Positions 43,907 to 55,542 of a stretch of DNA of 64,000 nucleotides are shown one piece after another; position 1 is the stretch's first letter; each line of letters opens with the position of its first letter. Under the pieces are notes generated by a model. It made no database searches, had not been told where the DNA came from, and saw nothing but the letters and a program-made list of their open reading frames with translations. The position numbers and the translations under genes were made by a program. The stretch is taken from the NCBI GenBank assembly GCA_963801715.1, contig CAWDGB010000002.1, forward strand, positions 310,001 to 374,000, given 5' to 3'. The DNA comes from CAVVJA01 sp963801715 (GTDB lineage: Bacteria; Actinomycetota; Actinomycetes; Mycobacteriales; Jatrophihabitantaceae).

Positions 43907-44008
43907 CGCGTCGCCGATCTGCTGGCGGGTGGACTGGAGCCGGCGCTTCTCCTCGTCCATGTGACGTTTGCCCGGATTGAAGAGCGTGTCCAGGCCCCAC
44001 TGCGTCAT
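43700..44008 (-). CDS. DUF6191-like small acidic protein
   Basis: 102 residues starting MTQWGLDTLFNPGKRHMDEE, then RRLQSTRQQIGDASGGKRID, LESGKVTIRRPS and an acidic, low-complexity tail (STDEETDSADEGAAAPIADA). The N-terminal FNPGKRHxxEExRR plus IDLESGKV pattern is one I associate with a small actinobacterial family (DUF6191). The function is unknown and there is no membrane segment. Family naming is from memory and not certain. Confidence 0.6.
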   Translation of the reverse strand: MTQWGLDTLFNPGKRHMDEEKRRLQSTRQQIGDASGGKRIDLESGKVTIRRPSSTDEETDSADEGAAAPIADANQPGEASSDADLEVMAAPAEGRPAEADRL

Positions 44009-44081
44009 GCCTTCAGGTTACGTCTCGCTGACGGGCTCGGGTATGGGCTGACGGGCTGGCGGGCGAGTTCTCTCGCCTGAT

Positions 44082-44162
44082 GATCTTGGACTTACCGATA
44101 CCCCAGGGCAATAGTCCGTAGATCACGACTGAGGACGCGTGATCAACGTGCAACAGGATAGG
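44082..44162. repeat. Imperfect palindromic intergenic element, related to the one at 63009
   Basis: GATCTTGGACT (44082-44092) and AGTCCGTAGATC (44113-44124) form an imperfect hairpin; the left arm shares TGATCTTGGACTT with 63010-63022. A second piece, GTGATCAACGTGCAACAGGA (from 44139), resembles a frequent actinobacterial intergenic repeat. The element lies between convergent-free ends of the DUF6191-like and YdcF-like genes. It is probably a decayed non-autonomous repeat. Confidence 0.45.
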
Positions 44163-44170
44163 AGTCGCGC

Positions 44171-44740
44171 TCAGCAGCCCCGGCTGATCGCCGCCTTGAG
44201 GTACCCGCCGGTTTGGTAAGCGAACTGATAGGCCCAGTCCAGCAGCGAGATGTGCGCTCGCGCGGCGACCACTTCCAGCGTGCCGTCGAAGCACCGCCGG
44301 ATGATCATCCTCGCCCGCGATACGTGGTAGGTCGAGGTGACCACGATGATCGTATTCCAGTGCTGCGCCGCGGCTAGCCGTCGAATGTGCTGCGCCTCAC
44401 CTTGCGTGGTTGCCGGGTTAGGGGTGAAGCAGGTAACCGACACTCCGGCTGGGGGAGCTTCACAAACCTGGCGGGCCTGCCGCTGCTTAGGTGAGTTGAG
44501 CGAGATGACGAGGTTGCTGGCATAACCTTGATTGATCAATGTGAGGCCGGTCTCCAGCCGGCCATCCTTCGTGGGCGGACCGAGCACGACGACGGCATCG
44601 GCGCGAGTCGCGCGGTTGACCGTGGGGTCGACGACGATCAGATAGCAGGCGACGAGCCAGGCGACCACGATCACCCCGGTGGCGAGCAGTCCGCCGCGTA
44701 ACCATCGACGGCGCACTACGCCACGAACCCCCCGGCTCAT
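44171..44740 (-). CDS. YdcF/DUF218-family membrane protein
   Basis: 189 residues from ATG 44740 (MSRGVRGVVRRRWLRGG); an upstream in-frame start at 44842 overlaps the divergent glycosylase gene and was rejected. The basic N-terminus leads into one membrane helix (GLLATGVIVVAWLVACYLIVV). The DUF218 domain is extracytoplasmic: ADAVVVLGPPTKDGRLETGL, TTQGEAQHIRRLAA, IIVVTSTYHVSRARMIIRRCF. Members include ElyC/SanA-type proteins linked to cell-envelope homeostasis. Three Cys residues (EVC, VTCF, RRCF) and a terminal Cys may form disulfides. Confidence 0.88.
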   Translation of the reverse strand: MSRGVRGVVRRRWLRGGLLATGVIVVAWLVACYLIVVDPTVNRATRADAVVVLGPPTKDGRLETGLTLINQGYASNLVISLNSPKQRQARQVCEAPPAGVSVTCFTPNPATTQGEAQHIRRLAAAQHWNTIIVVTSTYHVSRARMIIRRCFDGTLEVVAARAHISLLDWAYQFAYQTGGYLKAAISRGC

Positions 44741-44805
44741 CAAGAACAGCGTAAAGGGGGAGCAGCGAACCGTCCGTTCGTCGCCGCGACCCGTACCCTC
44801 GACCT

Positions 44806-45678
44806 GTGCCTGAACTACCGGAAGTCGAAGCGCTCGCCGCATTTCTCCGTGAGCGGGCAGTAGGACGGGTTGTTGCTCGCGTCGACGTCGCGGCGTTCAG
44901 CGCGGTCAAGACGTTCGACCCGCCGGTGTCGGCGTTATTCGGGCTGACCGTGACCGGAGTGGGCCGCCACGGCAAGTTCTTGGACCTTGACGTCGATGGG
45001 CTGCATCTGATCGTGCACTTGGCCCGGGCCGGCTGGCTACAGTGGCGCGACAACGTGCCCCCAGCGCCGCCACGGCCGGGCAAGGGTCCGCTCGCGCTAC
45101 GCCTGCATCTTGCTCCCGAGTTCGACGGCGGCCCGGAGAGCGGCTTCGACCTCACCGAGGCAGGCACGCAGAAGCGGCTCGCCGTGTATGTGGTTCGGGA
45201 TCCCGCCGAGGTGCCCGGGATCGCCCGCCTCGGTCCGGACGCGCTCGCGATTGACGTCGGCCAGCTCCGCGACTTGCTACGCGGTCAGCGGGCCCAGATC
45301 AAAGGTGCCTTGACCGATCAGGCCGTGATCGCGGGGATCGGGAATGCCTACTCCGACGAGATCCTGCACACGGCTCGCATGTCCCCGTTCAAGCTCGCCG
45401 CCAACCTCACCGACGAAGAGATTGAACGCCTGCACGCCGCGATGGGCACCGTGCTCCGCGACGCGGTCGAACGCTCCGTAGGTCAGCGCGCCGCGACTCT
45501 CAAGGGAGAGAAGCGCAGCGGTTTGAAGGTTCACGCCCGAGCCGGCCTGCCCTGCCCGGTCTGCGGAGACACCGTCCGTGAGGTGTCCTTTGCCGACAAA
45601 TCGTTCCAATACTGCCCGACCTGCCAGACGGAGGGGCGCGAACTCGCCGACCGACGACTGTCCAAACTACTCAAATGA
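44806..45678 (+). CDS. Fpg/Nei-family DNA glycosylase/AP lyase
   Basis: 290 residues with a GTG start. The mature enzyme would begin PELPEVEAL: Pro1 is the Schiff-base nucleophile, with the adjacent Glu. The H2TH element is AGIGNAYSDEILHTARMSP. The C-terminal zinc finger is CPVCGDTVREVSFADKSF-YCPTCQT with four Cys. It excises oxidised bases and nicks AP sites. The Ser/Ala-rich strand sequence and absence of KFGR-like text in the finger suggest the divergent actinobacterial subgroup; the exact lesion preference (8-oxoG versus pyrimidines) is not determinable. Confidence 0.92.
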   Translation: MPELPEVEALAAFLRERAVGRVVARVDVAAFSAVKTFDPPVSALFGLTVTGVGRHGKFLDLDVDGLHLIVHLARAGWLQWRDNVPPAPPRPGKGPLALRLHLAPEFDGGPESGFDLTEAGTQKRLAVYVVRDPAEVPGIARLGPDALAIDVGQLRDLLRGQRAQIKGALTDQAVIAGIGNAYSDEILHTARMSPFKLAANLTDEEIERLHAAMGTVLRDAVERSVGQRAATLKGEKRSGLKVHARAGLPCPVCGDTVREVSFADKSFQYCPTCQTEGRELADRRLSKLLK

Positions 45679-45685
45679 GCGATCA

Positions 45686-46036
45686 ATGATGATGTTCGAC
45701 GTGCGATCGGTGTCGGTCGCGGACCTCGACCGCGAGCCGCCTGACACGGTGTTGCTTGACGTCCGAGAAGACGAGGAATGGGTCGCCGGGCACGCCGCCG
45801 AGGCGATCCATGTTCCGCTCAGCCAACTCCCGGCCGGCCTGGCCGACTCGGGGGCGCTCGACGGGACCGGCCGCATCGTCGTGGTCTGCCGCGTCGGTGC
45901 CCGGTCGGCTCAGGTGGCCGCCTGGCTCAGCCGCCAGGGCTACGACGCGGTCAACCTGACCGGTGGGATGGAGGCGTGGGCGCAGTCCGGTCGCTCGATC
46001 GTCGGGCCCGATGGCACCATCGGCATGATCATCTGA
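45686..46036 (+). CDS. Rhodanese-like sulfurtransferase
   Basis: 116 residues from ATG 45686; three consecutive ATG codons occur at 45686, 45689 and 45692. A single rhodanese domain with LLDVREDEEWVAGHAAEAIHVP and the active-site loop VVCRVGARSA with Cys68, then LTGGMEAW near the end. Cytoplasmic; it transfers sulfane sulfur or detoxifies cyanide. The in-frame extension upstream overlaps the glycosylase gene and is not used. Confidence 0.9.
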   Translation: MMMFDVRSVSVADLDREPPDTVLLDVREDEEWVAGHAAEAIHVPLSQLPAGLADSGALDGTGRIVVVCRVGARSAQVAAWLSRQGYDAVNLTGGMEAWAQSGRSIVGPDGTIGMII

Positions 46037-46088
46037 CCGCCCGCAGCGTCGGCGACCAGCCAAACCGGATGCGGCACGATAGGAAGAT

Positions 46089-47039
46089 GTGAGACCGGAA
46101 CACCGCCGGACCACGCCGACTCCTCGCACTGCACCACCCCGACCGCTGGTGGCCGCGCACCGCGGCGCATCCGGGCTCGTCGCCGAACACACCGAGCTTG
46201 CCTACCAGGCCGCCATCGAGGCCGGCGCCGACGCTCTCGAATGCGATGTGCGGCTGACGCAGGACGGACACCTCGTCTGCGTGCACGACCGCACCGTCAA
46301 CCGCACTTCGGACGGTGCGGGCCCAGTCAGCGAGATGGACCTAGCTCGGCTGGACGCGCTCGACTTCTCCTCGTGGTACGACGCTGAATCATTGTCCGCC
46401 GAATGGCCCGACGCGGCCGACCGCACGCTGCGCGACGAGCCGTACCTCGCCGGAGTAGCACCGGACCGGCACACGGCGGGTGGCGTGCTCAGATTGGAGA
46501 CGTTGCTCGGGCTCGTCAAGGATGTCAGCCGCGAGGTGCGCCTGCTGGTCGAGACGAAGCATCCGACCAGGTACGCCGGGCTGGTCGAGAAGGAGCTGGT
46601 CCGCGTACTCCGGCGATTTGGCTGGGCGGGTCGGCCGTTGGAGGTGACCGAGCGCGCGTCCGCGCGCCGTCGCCCGTCCCACGTGGACGGGCGGGTCAGC
46701 GTGATGAGCTTCGCCCCGGTCGCACTGCGGCGAGTGCGGCTGCTCGCCCCAGAACTTCCAACGGTGCTCCTGATGGATCGGCTCATGCGTGGGCGCCGCG
46801 ACGGCGGCCTACCGGGCGGCGTAGGCATCGCCGGTCCTGGGCTGGAACTGCTCGTGGACGACCCTGGATACGTGGCGCGAGCCCACGCGCGCGGCAATCT
46901 TGTCTACGTGTGGACCGTCGACAGCTTGGCCGATATCGATTACGTGGTTGGGCTTGGCGTGGACGCTGTGATCACCAACCGGCCGGCCGATGTGATCCAC
47001 TGGCTCGACGGACACGGAGGGCAGCGGCGGCTGGTTTAA
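46089..47039 (+). CDS. Glycerophosphodiester phosphodiesterase family protein
   Basis: 316 residues with a GTG start. GDPD motifs: AHRGASGL (catalytic His of HR), ECDVRLTQDGHLVCVHD (metal ligands and second His), and VETKHPTRY. The C-terminal VYVWTVDSLADIDYVVGLGVDAVITNRPADV is the standard family end. No signal peptide is seen, so it is probably cytoplasmic and hydrolyses glycerophosphodiesters to glycerol-3-phosphate. The EHTELAY loop has a Val-Ala in place of the usual Arg/Pro pair before it, a minor variant. Confidence 0.92.
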   Translation: MRPEHRRTTPTPRTAPPRPLVAAHRGASGLVAEHTELAYQAAIEAGADALECDVRLTQDGHLVCVHDRTVNRTSDGAGPVSEMDLARLDALDFSSWYDAESLSAEWPDAADRTLRDEPYLAGVAPDRHTAGGVLRLETLLGLVKDVSREVRLLVETKHPTRYAGLVEKELVRVLRRFGWAGRPLEVTERASARRRPSHVDGRVSVMSFAPVALRRVRLLAPELPTVLLMDRLMRGRRDGGLPGGVGIAGPGLELLVDDPGYVARAHARGNLVYVWTVDSLADIDYVVGLGVDAVITNRPADVIHWLDGHGGQRRLV

Positions 47040-47128
47040 GCGCCGGGCATTCTGGGCATACTCGCCACGAACCTAGCGACGATGTCGACGGAGGTCGGGC
47101 AGGACTGACCAGGCAGGCGGTTAGTTTC

Positions 47129-47581
47129 GTGGTGTTTATGCACGTCCGAGCGGTGGCGGCCAGTGCGGCGGAGGTCCGCGCCGGTTTGACAGCCGATCTG
47201 GCGGGTCAGGGTCTGCCGGCCGAGGTCACGAACGACGCGGCGCTCGTGGCCACCGAGCTGATCACAAACGCGATCCGGCACGGCCGGCCGTTACCCCGTG
47301 ACGAGCTCGCCGTGGCGTGGTCGACCGAGGACGAAGGTGTGCTGATCCGGGTCACTGACGGCGGCGGCCTGAGCCACCCGAGGCTGATGAGCTCAGGGCC
47401 GGAAGACATCAGCGGGCGTGGCCTGGCAATCGTCGACTCGCTCACTTCGAGCTGGGGGGTCGACATCGATTCCGATCGGGTGACGGTGTGGGCCAAGGTG
47501 CCGCGTTCGTCGTCAACAATGCGCGCGAGCGTCGCTCCAGCCGAGGAGGCCGCAGTCCGCCGGGGCCGCCGGCCAATCTGA
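47129..47581 (+). CDS. RsbW/SpoIIAB-like ATP-binding protein (anti-sigma-factor-type kinase)
   Basis: 150 residues from GTG 47129. This start was preferred because AGGCAGGCGG lies 9 bases upstream; ATG 47138 is too far from it. HATPase_c_2 motifs: N-box VATELITNAIRHGR, G1 VTDGGG, G2 GRGLAIVDSLTSSWG. The domain is complete and ends near residue 130, then a variable tail. Such proteins bind sigma factors or act as serine kinases in partner-switching; no partner gene lies nearby, so its target is unknown. It is convergent with the glutamate dehydrogenase gene. Confidence 0.85.
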   Translation: MVFMHVRAVAASAAEVRAGLTADLAGQGLPAEVTNDAALVATELITNAIRHGRPLPRDELAVAWSTEDEGVLIRVTDGGGLSHPRLMSSGPEDISGRGLAIVDSLTSSWGVDIDSDRVTVWAKVPRSSSTMRASVAPAEEAAVRRGRRPI

Positions 47582-47596
47582 CCGCTGACCAGCGAC

Positions 47597-50500
47597 CTAC
47601 GCCGCAACGCTGCGCATCACTCGCAGGGCCACCGACAGCGTCTCGAGGTCCACTCGGTCGCGTTGCAATGCGTCGCCGATGATCGACAGCGCCCGGTCGA
47701 CGCGCTGGGCGTTGCGTTTCTGCCAGGCCGCCACGCGCTCGGTGGCTGGCTTGCCCGGCTCGGTGCTGGCGAGCACCGACGATGTGATCGCGGACAACGC
47801 GGCGTACACGTCGTGCCGCAGGGATGCCCGAGCGAGGGCAGACCACCGGTCATCTCGGGGCAGCTCGGTGATCTTGGTCAGCAGCACATCGACACTGAAC
47901 AGCTCGGACAGTGCGAATTGCACCTCGGCCACCTCGTCGGCCGGCCGACCGCTCTTCCGGGTGATCTCCACGACGTCGAGAAGCTGAAATGCCGTCAGCA
48001 TCTCGCCAATCCGGGTCGCAAGGTCCCGCGGAAGTCCCTGCTCGACGAACCGGTCGACCTCCTTGGCCATGTTGTCGCGTTCGACGCCGCGAAGCAGCTG
48101 CGGCACACGCGGCGTCAGGTGCTCGATTGTGGGACCGAAACGCTCGATCTCACCCGCGACATCGTCGATCGGGAACCGCGCTTCGACCAGCCAGCGGGTG
48201 GCTCGGTCGACCAGTCTGCGTAACTCTTGGTAGGCCGCCTTCTGAGCTTCAATAGGCACCTGATTGTCGAGGGCCTTCAGCTCATCCCATAGCTGCGGCA
48301 GCTGGAAGACCTCGCGGGCGACTATGTACGCCCGCGCAATCTGCGCGGCGTCAGCGCCAGTTTCCTCGGTCGCCCGGTGGACGAACGTCGTGCCGCTGCG
48401 GTTGATCATGTTGTTGACGAGCATTGTGGTGATGATCTCCCGCCGCAACGGGTGCTCGCGTATCTGGTCGCCGAATCGCTCGACGATCAGAGGTGGGAAA
48501 TAGGAGCACAAGATGCGGTGGAACCACGGCTCATCCGGCAGCGTGGAGTCCTCGATACGCCGCTTCAGACTGATCTTCGAATAGGCAGACAGGACCGCCA
48601 CCTCCGGCGAGGTCAGCCCCTCTCCAGCGGCCTCTCGTGCGGCGATCTCCTTGTTGGACGGGAGGAACTCCAACTGGCGATCCAAGCCGTCAGTCGCCTC
48701 CAAGGCCCTCAGGAAGCGGGCGTGCACGTTGACCATCGCAGGCCCCAGCCGACGGGCCATGCCCAGCAGGAGGTTCACCTCGTAGTTGTCTTGCAGGATC
48801 TCCTCGACAACGTCGTCGCGCACCGTCTGCAGCAGCTCATTGCGCTCGTGCCCGCGTAAGCTGCCCTGCGGCCACGGCCCGATCGAGAAGGATCTTCAGA
48901 TTCACCTCATGGTCGGACGTGTTGACTCCGGCGGAATTGTCAATGGCGTCGCTATTGATCCGTCCGCCCGACCGGGCGTACTCGATCCGGCCCAGCTGGG
49001 TAAAGCCCAGATTGCCGCCCTCACCGACGACTCGGCAGCGCAATTGGGCGCCGTCCACCCGAACCGGGTCATTGGCTCGATCGCCGGCCGCAAGCTGCGG
49101 CTCGCTGGATGCCTTGACAAACGTGCCGACCCCGCCGTTCCAGAGCAGATCGACCGGGGCGAGCAGGATGTGATGGATCAGCTCGTTCGGAGTCATGGTG
49201 GTGACGCCGGGCGGCAACCGCAGCGCCTGAGCTACCTCGTCGCTGATCGGTATGGACTTGAGCGTGCGCGGATAAACGCCACCCCCGGCCGAGATGACGT
49301 TGGTGTCATAGTCCGCCCAGCTCGATTGCGGCAGCCGGAACAAGCGATCCCGCTCGGCGAAGGAGCTCTCGTCGTCCGGGTTCGGGTCGAGGAAGACATG
49401 CCGGTGGTCGAAGGCGGCCACCAGCCTGATGTGCCGGGACAGCAGCATCCCGTTGCCGAAGACGTCACCGGACATATCGCCGATGCCAATGACCGTGAAG
49501 TCCTGTTCATCTGTGTTCACGCCGAGTTCTCGGAAGTGGAACTTCACCGATTCCCACGCGCCCCGTGCGGTGATTCCCATTGCCTTGTGGTCATAACCAC
49601 GGGACCCACCGGAAGCAAACGCATCGCTCAGCCAGAAGCCGAAGTCGTTCGCGATCTCATTGGCGATATCGGAGAACGTCGCCGTACCCTTGTCGGCCGC
49701 AACGACCAGGTAAGGATCGTCGCCGTCGTAGCGTCGTGTGTTCGGAGGCGGTACGACCTGGCGCGTGCCGTCCGAGCCGATGACCAGATTGTCGGTGAGT
49801 TCGAGCAGGCAACTGATGAACGCGCGATAGCAGGCCTCTCCTTCGGCGGCCCAGCCCTCGCGGTCGAGCTGGGGATCGGGCAGTCGCTTGGCTACGAAGC
49901 CACCCTTCGCACCCACCGGCACGATCACTGCGTTCTTGACCATTTGTGCCTTGACCAGCCCCAGTATCTCGGTGCGGAAGTCCTCGCGCCGGTCGGACCA
50001 GCGCAGTCCGCCACGGGCGACGGGCCCGTATCGCAGATGGACGCCTTCCAACCGTGGCGAATAAACCCAGATCTCGAACCGAGGGTGGGGCTCGGGCAAG
50101 TTCGGAATACGGCTGGGATCGAGCTTGAAGGCGAGCATGCTGCGTTGTGACTCGGCCGAGTCGACGGTGTCCGAGTTGGCCGGACCCTGGGCACGGTAGG
50201 CATTCGTGCGCAAGGTCGCGGTGATGAGGTTCAGCAGCGAGCGAAGGATGCGGTCCTGGTCGAGGCTCGCCACCGCAGCGAGATCTGACTCAATGGCCTC
50301 GACCAGTGACGCGCGCTGACCGTCGTCTCGGCCATCGTCGGTCCGCAGCAGCACCGGGGGCGTGCCGGCACGAGCCGGATCGAAGCGCGCCTCGAAGAGC
50401 TCGATCAATTGACGGGCGATGCCGGGATTCTCGATGAGCGCCTGCTCGATGTAACCCTGGCTGAACGTCGTCCCGGCTTGGCGCAGATATTTGGCATAGG

Positions 50501-52427
50501 CGCGCAATACGTTCGCCTGCCACCAGGTCAGACCGGCGACCAATACCAGAGCGTTGAAGCGGTCTTGCTCGATCTCGTCGTTCCACAGCAGACGAAGGGT
50601 GTGGATGATCTTCTCCGCGCGCGACGTATCGAGGTCACGCACTGTCGGTAGGCGCAGGCCGAAGTCGTAGATCCAGGCCACGCTGCCGTCGGAGCGCTCG
50701 ATCTCGTAGGGACGCTCGTCGAGCACCTCGATGTTCATCTGGCTGAAGATGGGCAGGGCTCGAGCCAGGCTCAATGGCTCGCCGGTCCGGAATACCTTGA
50801 GCCGACGGTCGGCCTCGTCGTCCGATGGCGGCGTATACGCCTCGAACGACAGGCCGTCCTCGTCGTCGAGGGCCTCCAACCGGGAGAGGTCGTGCACCGC
50901 GGTCCCCGCGGCGAAGTCTTCCTTGTATGCCTCGGGAAACGCTCCCCCGTACCGGCGCAACAGCCGTTGTCCGACGTCCTCACCCGACGCCAGCACAACC
51001 AGATCAGCCAGATCGTCACTCCACCGGCGGGTGACCCGAGCTACCTCTGATTCGACAAGCCGACGATCCGGCGAGGGGGCCGGGGTGCTCGGCGGCAATG
51101 CGATCAGGAACTGCATCCGAGCGAAGCCCAGCTCGACGATCCGGTCGTCACGGGCCACGACCTCGCCCGGCCAGTGGGCGAGGACCACCTCTCCAACCCG
51201 GCGGCGGGTCTCCGGGCCGAAACGATCCGCCGGAAAGTACACGAGCACGCTGACGAAATCGCGGTTGAGATGCACCCGGGCGAAGACGCCCACGGCGCCC
51301 TGCTCAGCCCGCACCACGACCAGCTGCGCGAGCCGCAGCAGATCTGCGGTCGGTGCCTCGAGCAGTTCGTCCCGTGGCAATGTTCGTAACGCCGCTAACA
51401 GCTGGCGTCCGGTGTGGCTGCTGGCTCGCACTCCCGAGCGCAGCAGGATCTCCGCGATGCGCTTGCGCACAACGGGAACTCGGGCCACCATGCCGTCTTC
51501 CAGCGTGGTGATCAGGCCGAGGAAGACGTGCACGGTCTGGCCTTCCCCGCCGGTAGGCGGCGGGACGACAGTCACGCAGTCATAGCGCGCCGAACGACGC
51601 ACGGTTGACACCAGCGGCGACTTGAAGATGACCAAGGGTGCGCCGCTACGGAATGCCGGGAGCACCTCCAAGGGGGACACCTGGGTATCTCCACGCAGCA
51701 CGCCGCTGGCCTGGGAATGGGACACGCCCGGGCCGGCCCCGGCGAGATCAGCCGCCGAGTAGGCCACATGTCCCAAGATGAGGAAGTTGCCGTCAGCCAG
51801 CCATCGCAGCAGCTCGCCGGCCTCGATGCTTGCCTCGCGGTCGAACTCGCCAGGATCGTCAGTGAGACGGTCGGCCAGCTCGCGGATGAGTGCGTACATC
51901 GCGGGAGCGTCCGCGGCGGCGAGGTGAACGTCGTTGAGCACTCGGCGAAGCGAGGCAATGAGACTTTCGGCCTCGGCCGGCTCGAGACGATCCGTCTCGA
52001 TGTGCATCCACGCCTCGATGATCGCGCCCTCCGGTACCTCGACGTTGTCGTCGAGGTCGTAGACCATTTCGAGGCGCCCGTCCGCGTCCCGGCTGGCCAC
52101 GATCTGGGGGTGCAGAAATCGGCTCACCGCGTGGCCGGCGCGATCGAACTCGGCCCGGATGGAGTCCACCAGGAACGGGGCGTCCGCCGTCACGATGTCG
52201 ATGGCCGACGTGTCGCCGTCCATGCTGTGCAACTGGATCAGCGTTTCGCCCATCGGCCGGACGGCACCCAACTCGAGGTGGTCACGCGCCAGCGCGGCCA
52301 GCTCCCGGTTCGTGCGGCCGGGCAGCTGGCGAGCGGCGTGGGCCAGATAGCGTCGTCGGAACGCCTCGAGGTCGATTTGCGCGCCCAGGTTACTGGCCGA
52401 CGCGTCAGACGTCCGGGTCTCGCTCAT
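47597..52427 (-). CDS. gdhB: NAD-dependent glutamate dehydrogenase (large GDH180 type), split by a frameshift
   Basis: The 5' frame (52427-48837, 1196 residues) ends ...ILLDRAVAAGQLTRARAQ. The 3' frame (to 47597) continues from ERNELLQTVRDDVVEEIL, which is one base ahead. With one base removed near 48845-48851 the protein is 1609 residues, the usual size for the large NAD-GDH. Features include the N-terminal regulatory/ACT-like region, and the catalytic core with VPVGAKGGFVAKRLP, QPDDPYLVVAADKGTATFSD-type text and GIGDMSGDVFGNGMLLS. It converts glutamate to 2-oxoglutarate and ammonia with NAD+. hutH and hutU, which feed glutamate, are on the same strand 1.3-4.7 kb upstream. It is either a pseudogene or an assembly error. 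Confidence 0.9.
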
Positions 52428-52485
52428 GACAGGTCACCTCGTTGTGACGGAACTCCTTCCAGTCTCCCAGGCGAGACGTGCCGAA

Positions 52486-52582
52486 TCAGCGATACCGAGC
52501 CAGCTGCCACGCAATGCGCAGCGCGAGACTCACACCCAGGAACGCGACGAGCGCTCCGAAGCCGTGGCCGGTGCTCGTCCAT
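52486..52582 (-). CDS. Putative 31-residue single-helix membrane protein, frameshifted
   Basis: The minus strand encodes GFGALVAFLGVSLALRIAWQ then LARYR and TGA (52488-52486), a convincing membrane helix with a basic end. An ATG at 52582 (or GTG 52588 after GGGTGG) lies one base out of frame. Removing one base at about 52565-52576 gives a 31-residue protein. It falls in the 294-base gap between the GDH and SMR genes and could be translated upstream of gdh. The function is unknown; this call is tentative. Confidence 0.35.
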
Positions 52583-52721
52583 GTTCACCCACCCGTGCAG
52601 TCGACTTCTGTCTACGCCGGGCCCAACTTGCCCGTCAACTGTCGCCTGACGCAACTAGTCGACCGGTCCGTTAATCACCCTCGGCGTACGGAGGCCCGGC
52701 GCTTGACCGGAGCTCGACGGA

Positions 52722-53051
52722 TTAGTGGGCGCCACCGCTGAGCTGCAAGCCGATGACACCGACCAGGACGAGGGAGACCGACACGATCTTGAGAACGGTC
52801 ACGGCCTCGTTCAGCCATATCATCCCGACAATCACCGTGCCGCCGGCGCCAATGCCCGTCCACACGGCGTACGCGGGGCCGACCTCCAGCCATTTCAGTG
52901 CGATCGTGAGCAACCCGAAGCTACCCAGGGCGAACACTGCAAACAGAATGGTGGGGAGGATCCGGGTGAACCCATTGCTCTGTTTGAGCATGACGGCGAA
53001 CCCCGTCTCGAGTAGCCCCGCGACAACGACGAGAAACCACGCCAGGCCCAT
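52722..53051 (-). CDS. Small multidrug resistance (SMR) protein, SugE/Gdx-like
   Basis: 109 residues from ATG 53051, preceded by GGGGAGG. Four membrane helices with the essential Glu in TM1 (VAGLLETGFAVMLK). The NGFTRILPTILF, KWLEVGPAYAVWTGIGAGGTV and GMIWLNEAV features are closer to SugE/Gdx (guanidinium exporter) than to EmrE. It works as an antiparallel dimer, exchanging cation for protons. No guanidine riboswitch could be recognised in the 120-base leader, so the substrate remains uncertain. Confidence 0.88.
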   Translation of the reverse strand: MGLAWFLVVVAGLLETGFAVMLKQSNGFTRILPTILFAVFALGSFGLLTIALKWLEVGPAYAVWTGIGAGGTVIVGMIWLNEAVTVLKIVSVSLVLVGVIGLQLSGGAH

Positions 53052-53173
53052 ATGCCCATACCTCCCCGAGTCGCGTCGACGAGTCCTGGGCATACTCTCC
53101 CCGTCGGCTGTGTGACAGCTGGCAGGCACGCCGGGCCTCGGGTGTTGCCCTGGAAGCCTGCCCGGCTGCCGAA

Positions 53174-53743
53174 TCAAGCCTCCTTTGCCTTCGCGGCCGC
53201 CTTCAGCTGCTGCTTGAAGGCGCGCACCTGCGACAGCGAGTCGTCGTCGACGATATCGGCGACCGACCGGAAGGCGCCGTCTGCGCCGTAGTCGCCGGCC
53301 GCCGCCCGCCAGCCTGGCGGCTGCACGCCGAACTGCTTGCCGAGCAACGCGACGAAGATGCGCGCCTTCTGCTCGCCGAAGCCGGGGAGCGTGCCCACTC
53401 GTTGCACCAGGTCGGCGCCGTCCGAAGCGCCGGTCCATACCGCCGCCGGGTCGCCGTCGAATCGTTCGACGAGCACCTGGGCAAGCGATTGGACGCGCTT
53501 TGCCATCGCCGCCGGGAATCGATGCAGCGCCGGCGGCGTTCGAAACAGTTCCTCGAGCGCGACCGGGTCGTACTCGGCGATCTCCTGGACATCCAGGTCG
53601 TGGCCGAGGCGCTGCTGCAACTCGTACGGAGACGTGAACGCCTTCTCGATCGGTATCTGCTGATCGAGCAGCATGCCGATCAGCAGTGCGAACGGATTGT
53701 CGGCGAGGAACTGGTTTGCTTCTGGCGTGTGGGCGAGATGCAT
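53174..53743 (-). CDS. HhH-GPD-type base-excision DNA repair protein (uncharacterised)
   Basis: 189 residues from ATG 53743, 4 bases after the hutU stop; the in-frame extension upstream lies inside hutU. HTPEANQFLADNPFALLIGMLLDQQIPIEKAF, RFPAAMAKRVQSL, and the helix-hairpin-helix GTLPGFGEQKARIFVALLGKQFGV are visible. This is the actinobacterial family of short HhH-GPD proteins. The catalytic Lys/Asp of EndoIII/MutY is not clear, so activity is uncertain. Tight spacing makes it part of the hutH-hutU transcription unit. Confidence 0.83.
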   Translation of the reverse strand: MHLAHTPEANQFLADNPFALLIGMLLDQQIPIEKAFTSPYELQQRLGHDLDVQEIAEYDPVALEELFRTPPALHRFPAAMAKRVQSLAQVLVERFDGDPAAVWTGASDGADLVQRVGTLPGFGEQKARIFVALLGKQFGVQPPGWRAAAGDYGADGAFRSVADIVDDDSLSQVRAFKQQLKAAAKAKEA

Positions 53744-53747
53744 GGCG

Positions 53748-55472
<1,725 letters not shown>

Positions 55473-55542
55473 CGCGTGCCCCCTCCGACCGGGTGCTCGA
55501 ACGATTCCATCACGAGACGCGTCTCCCCTGCATTCAGATCGC

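Noticed and set aside
53052..53170. Guanidine riboswitch ahead of the SugE/Gdx-like gene
   Set aside because: The leader contains no recognisable ykkC, mini-ykkC or guanidine-III motif on inspection. A covariance-model search would be decisive.
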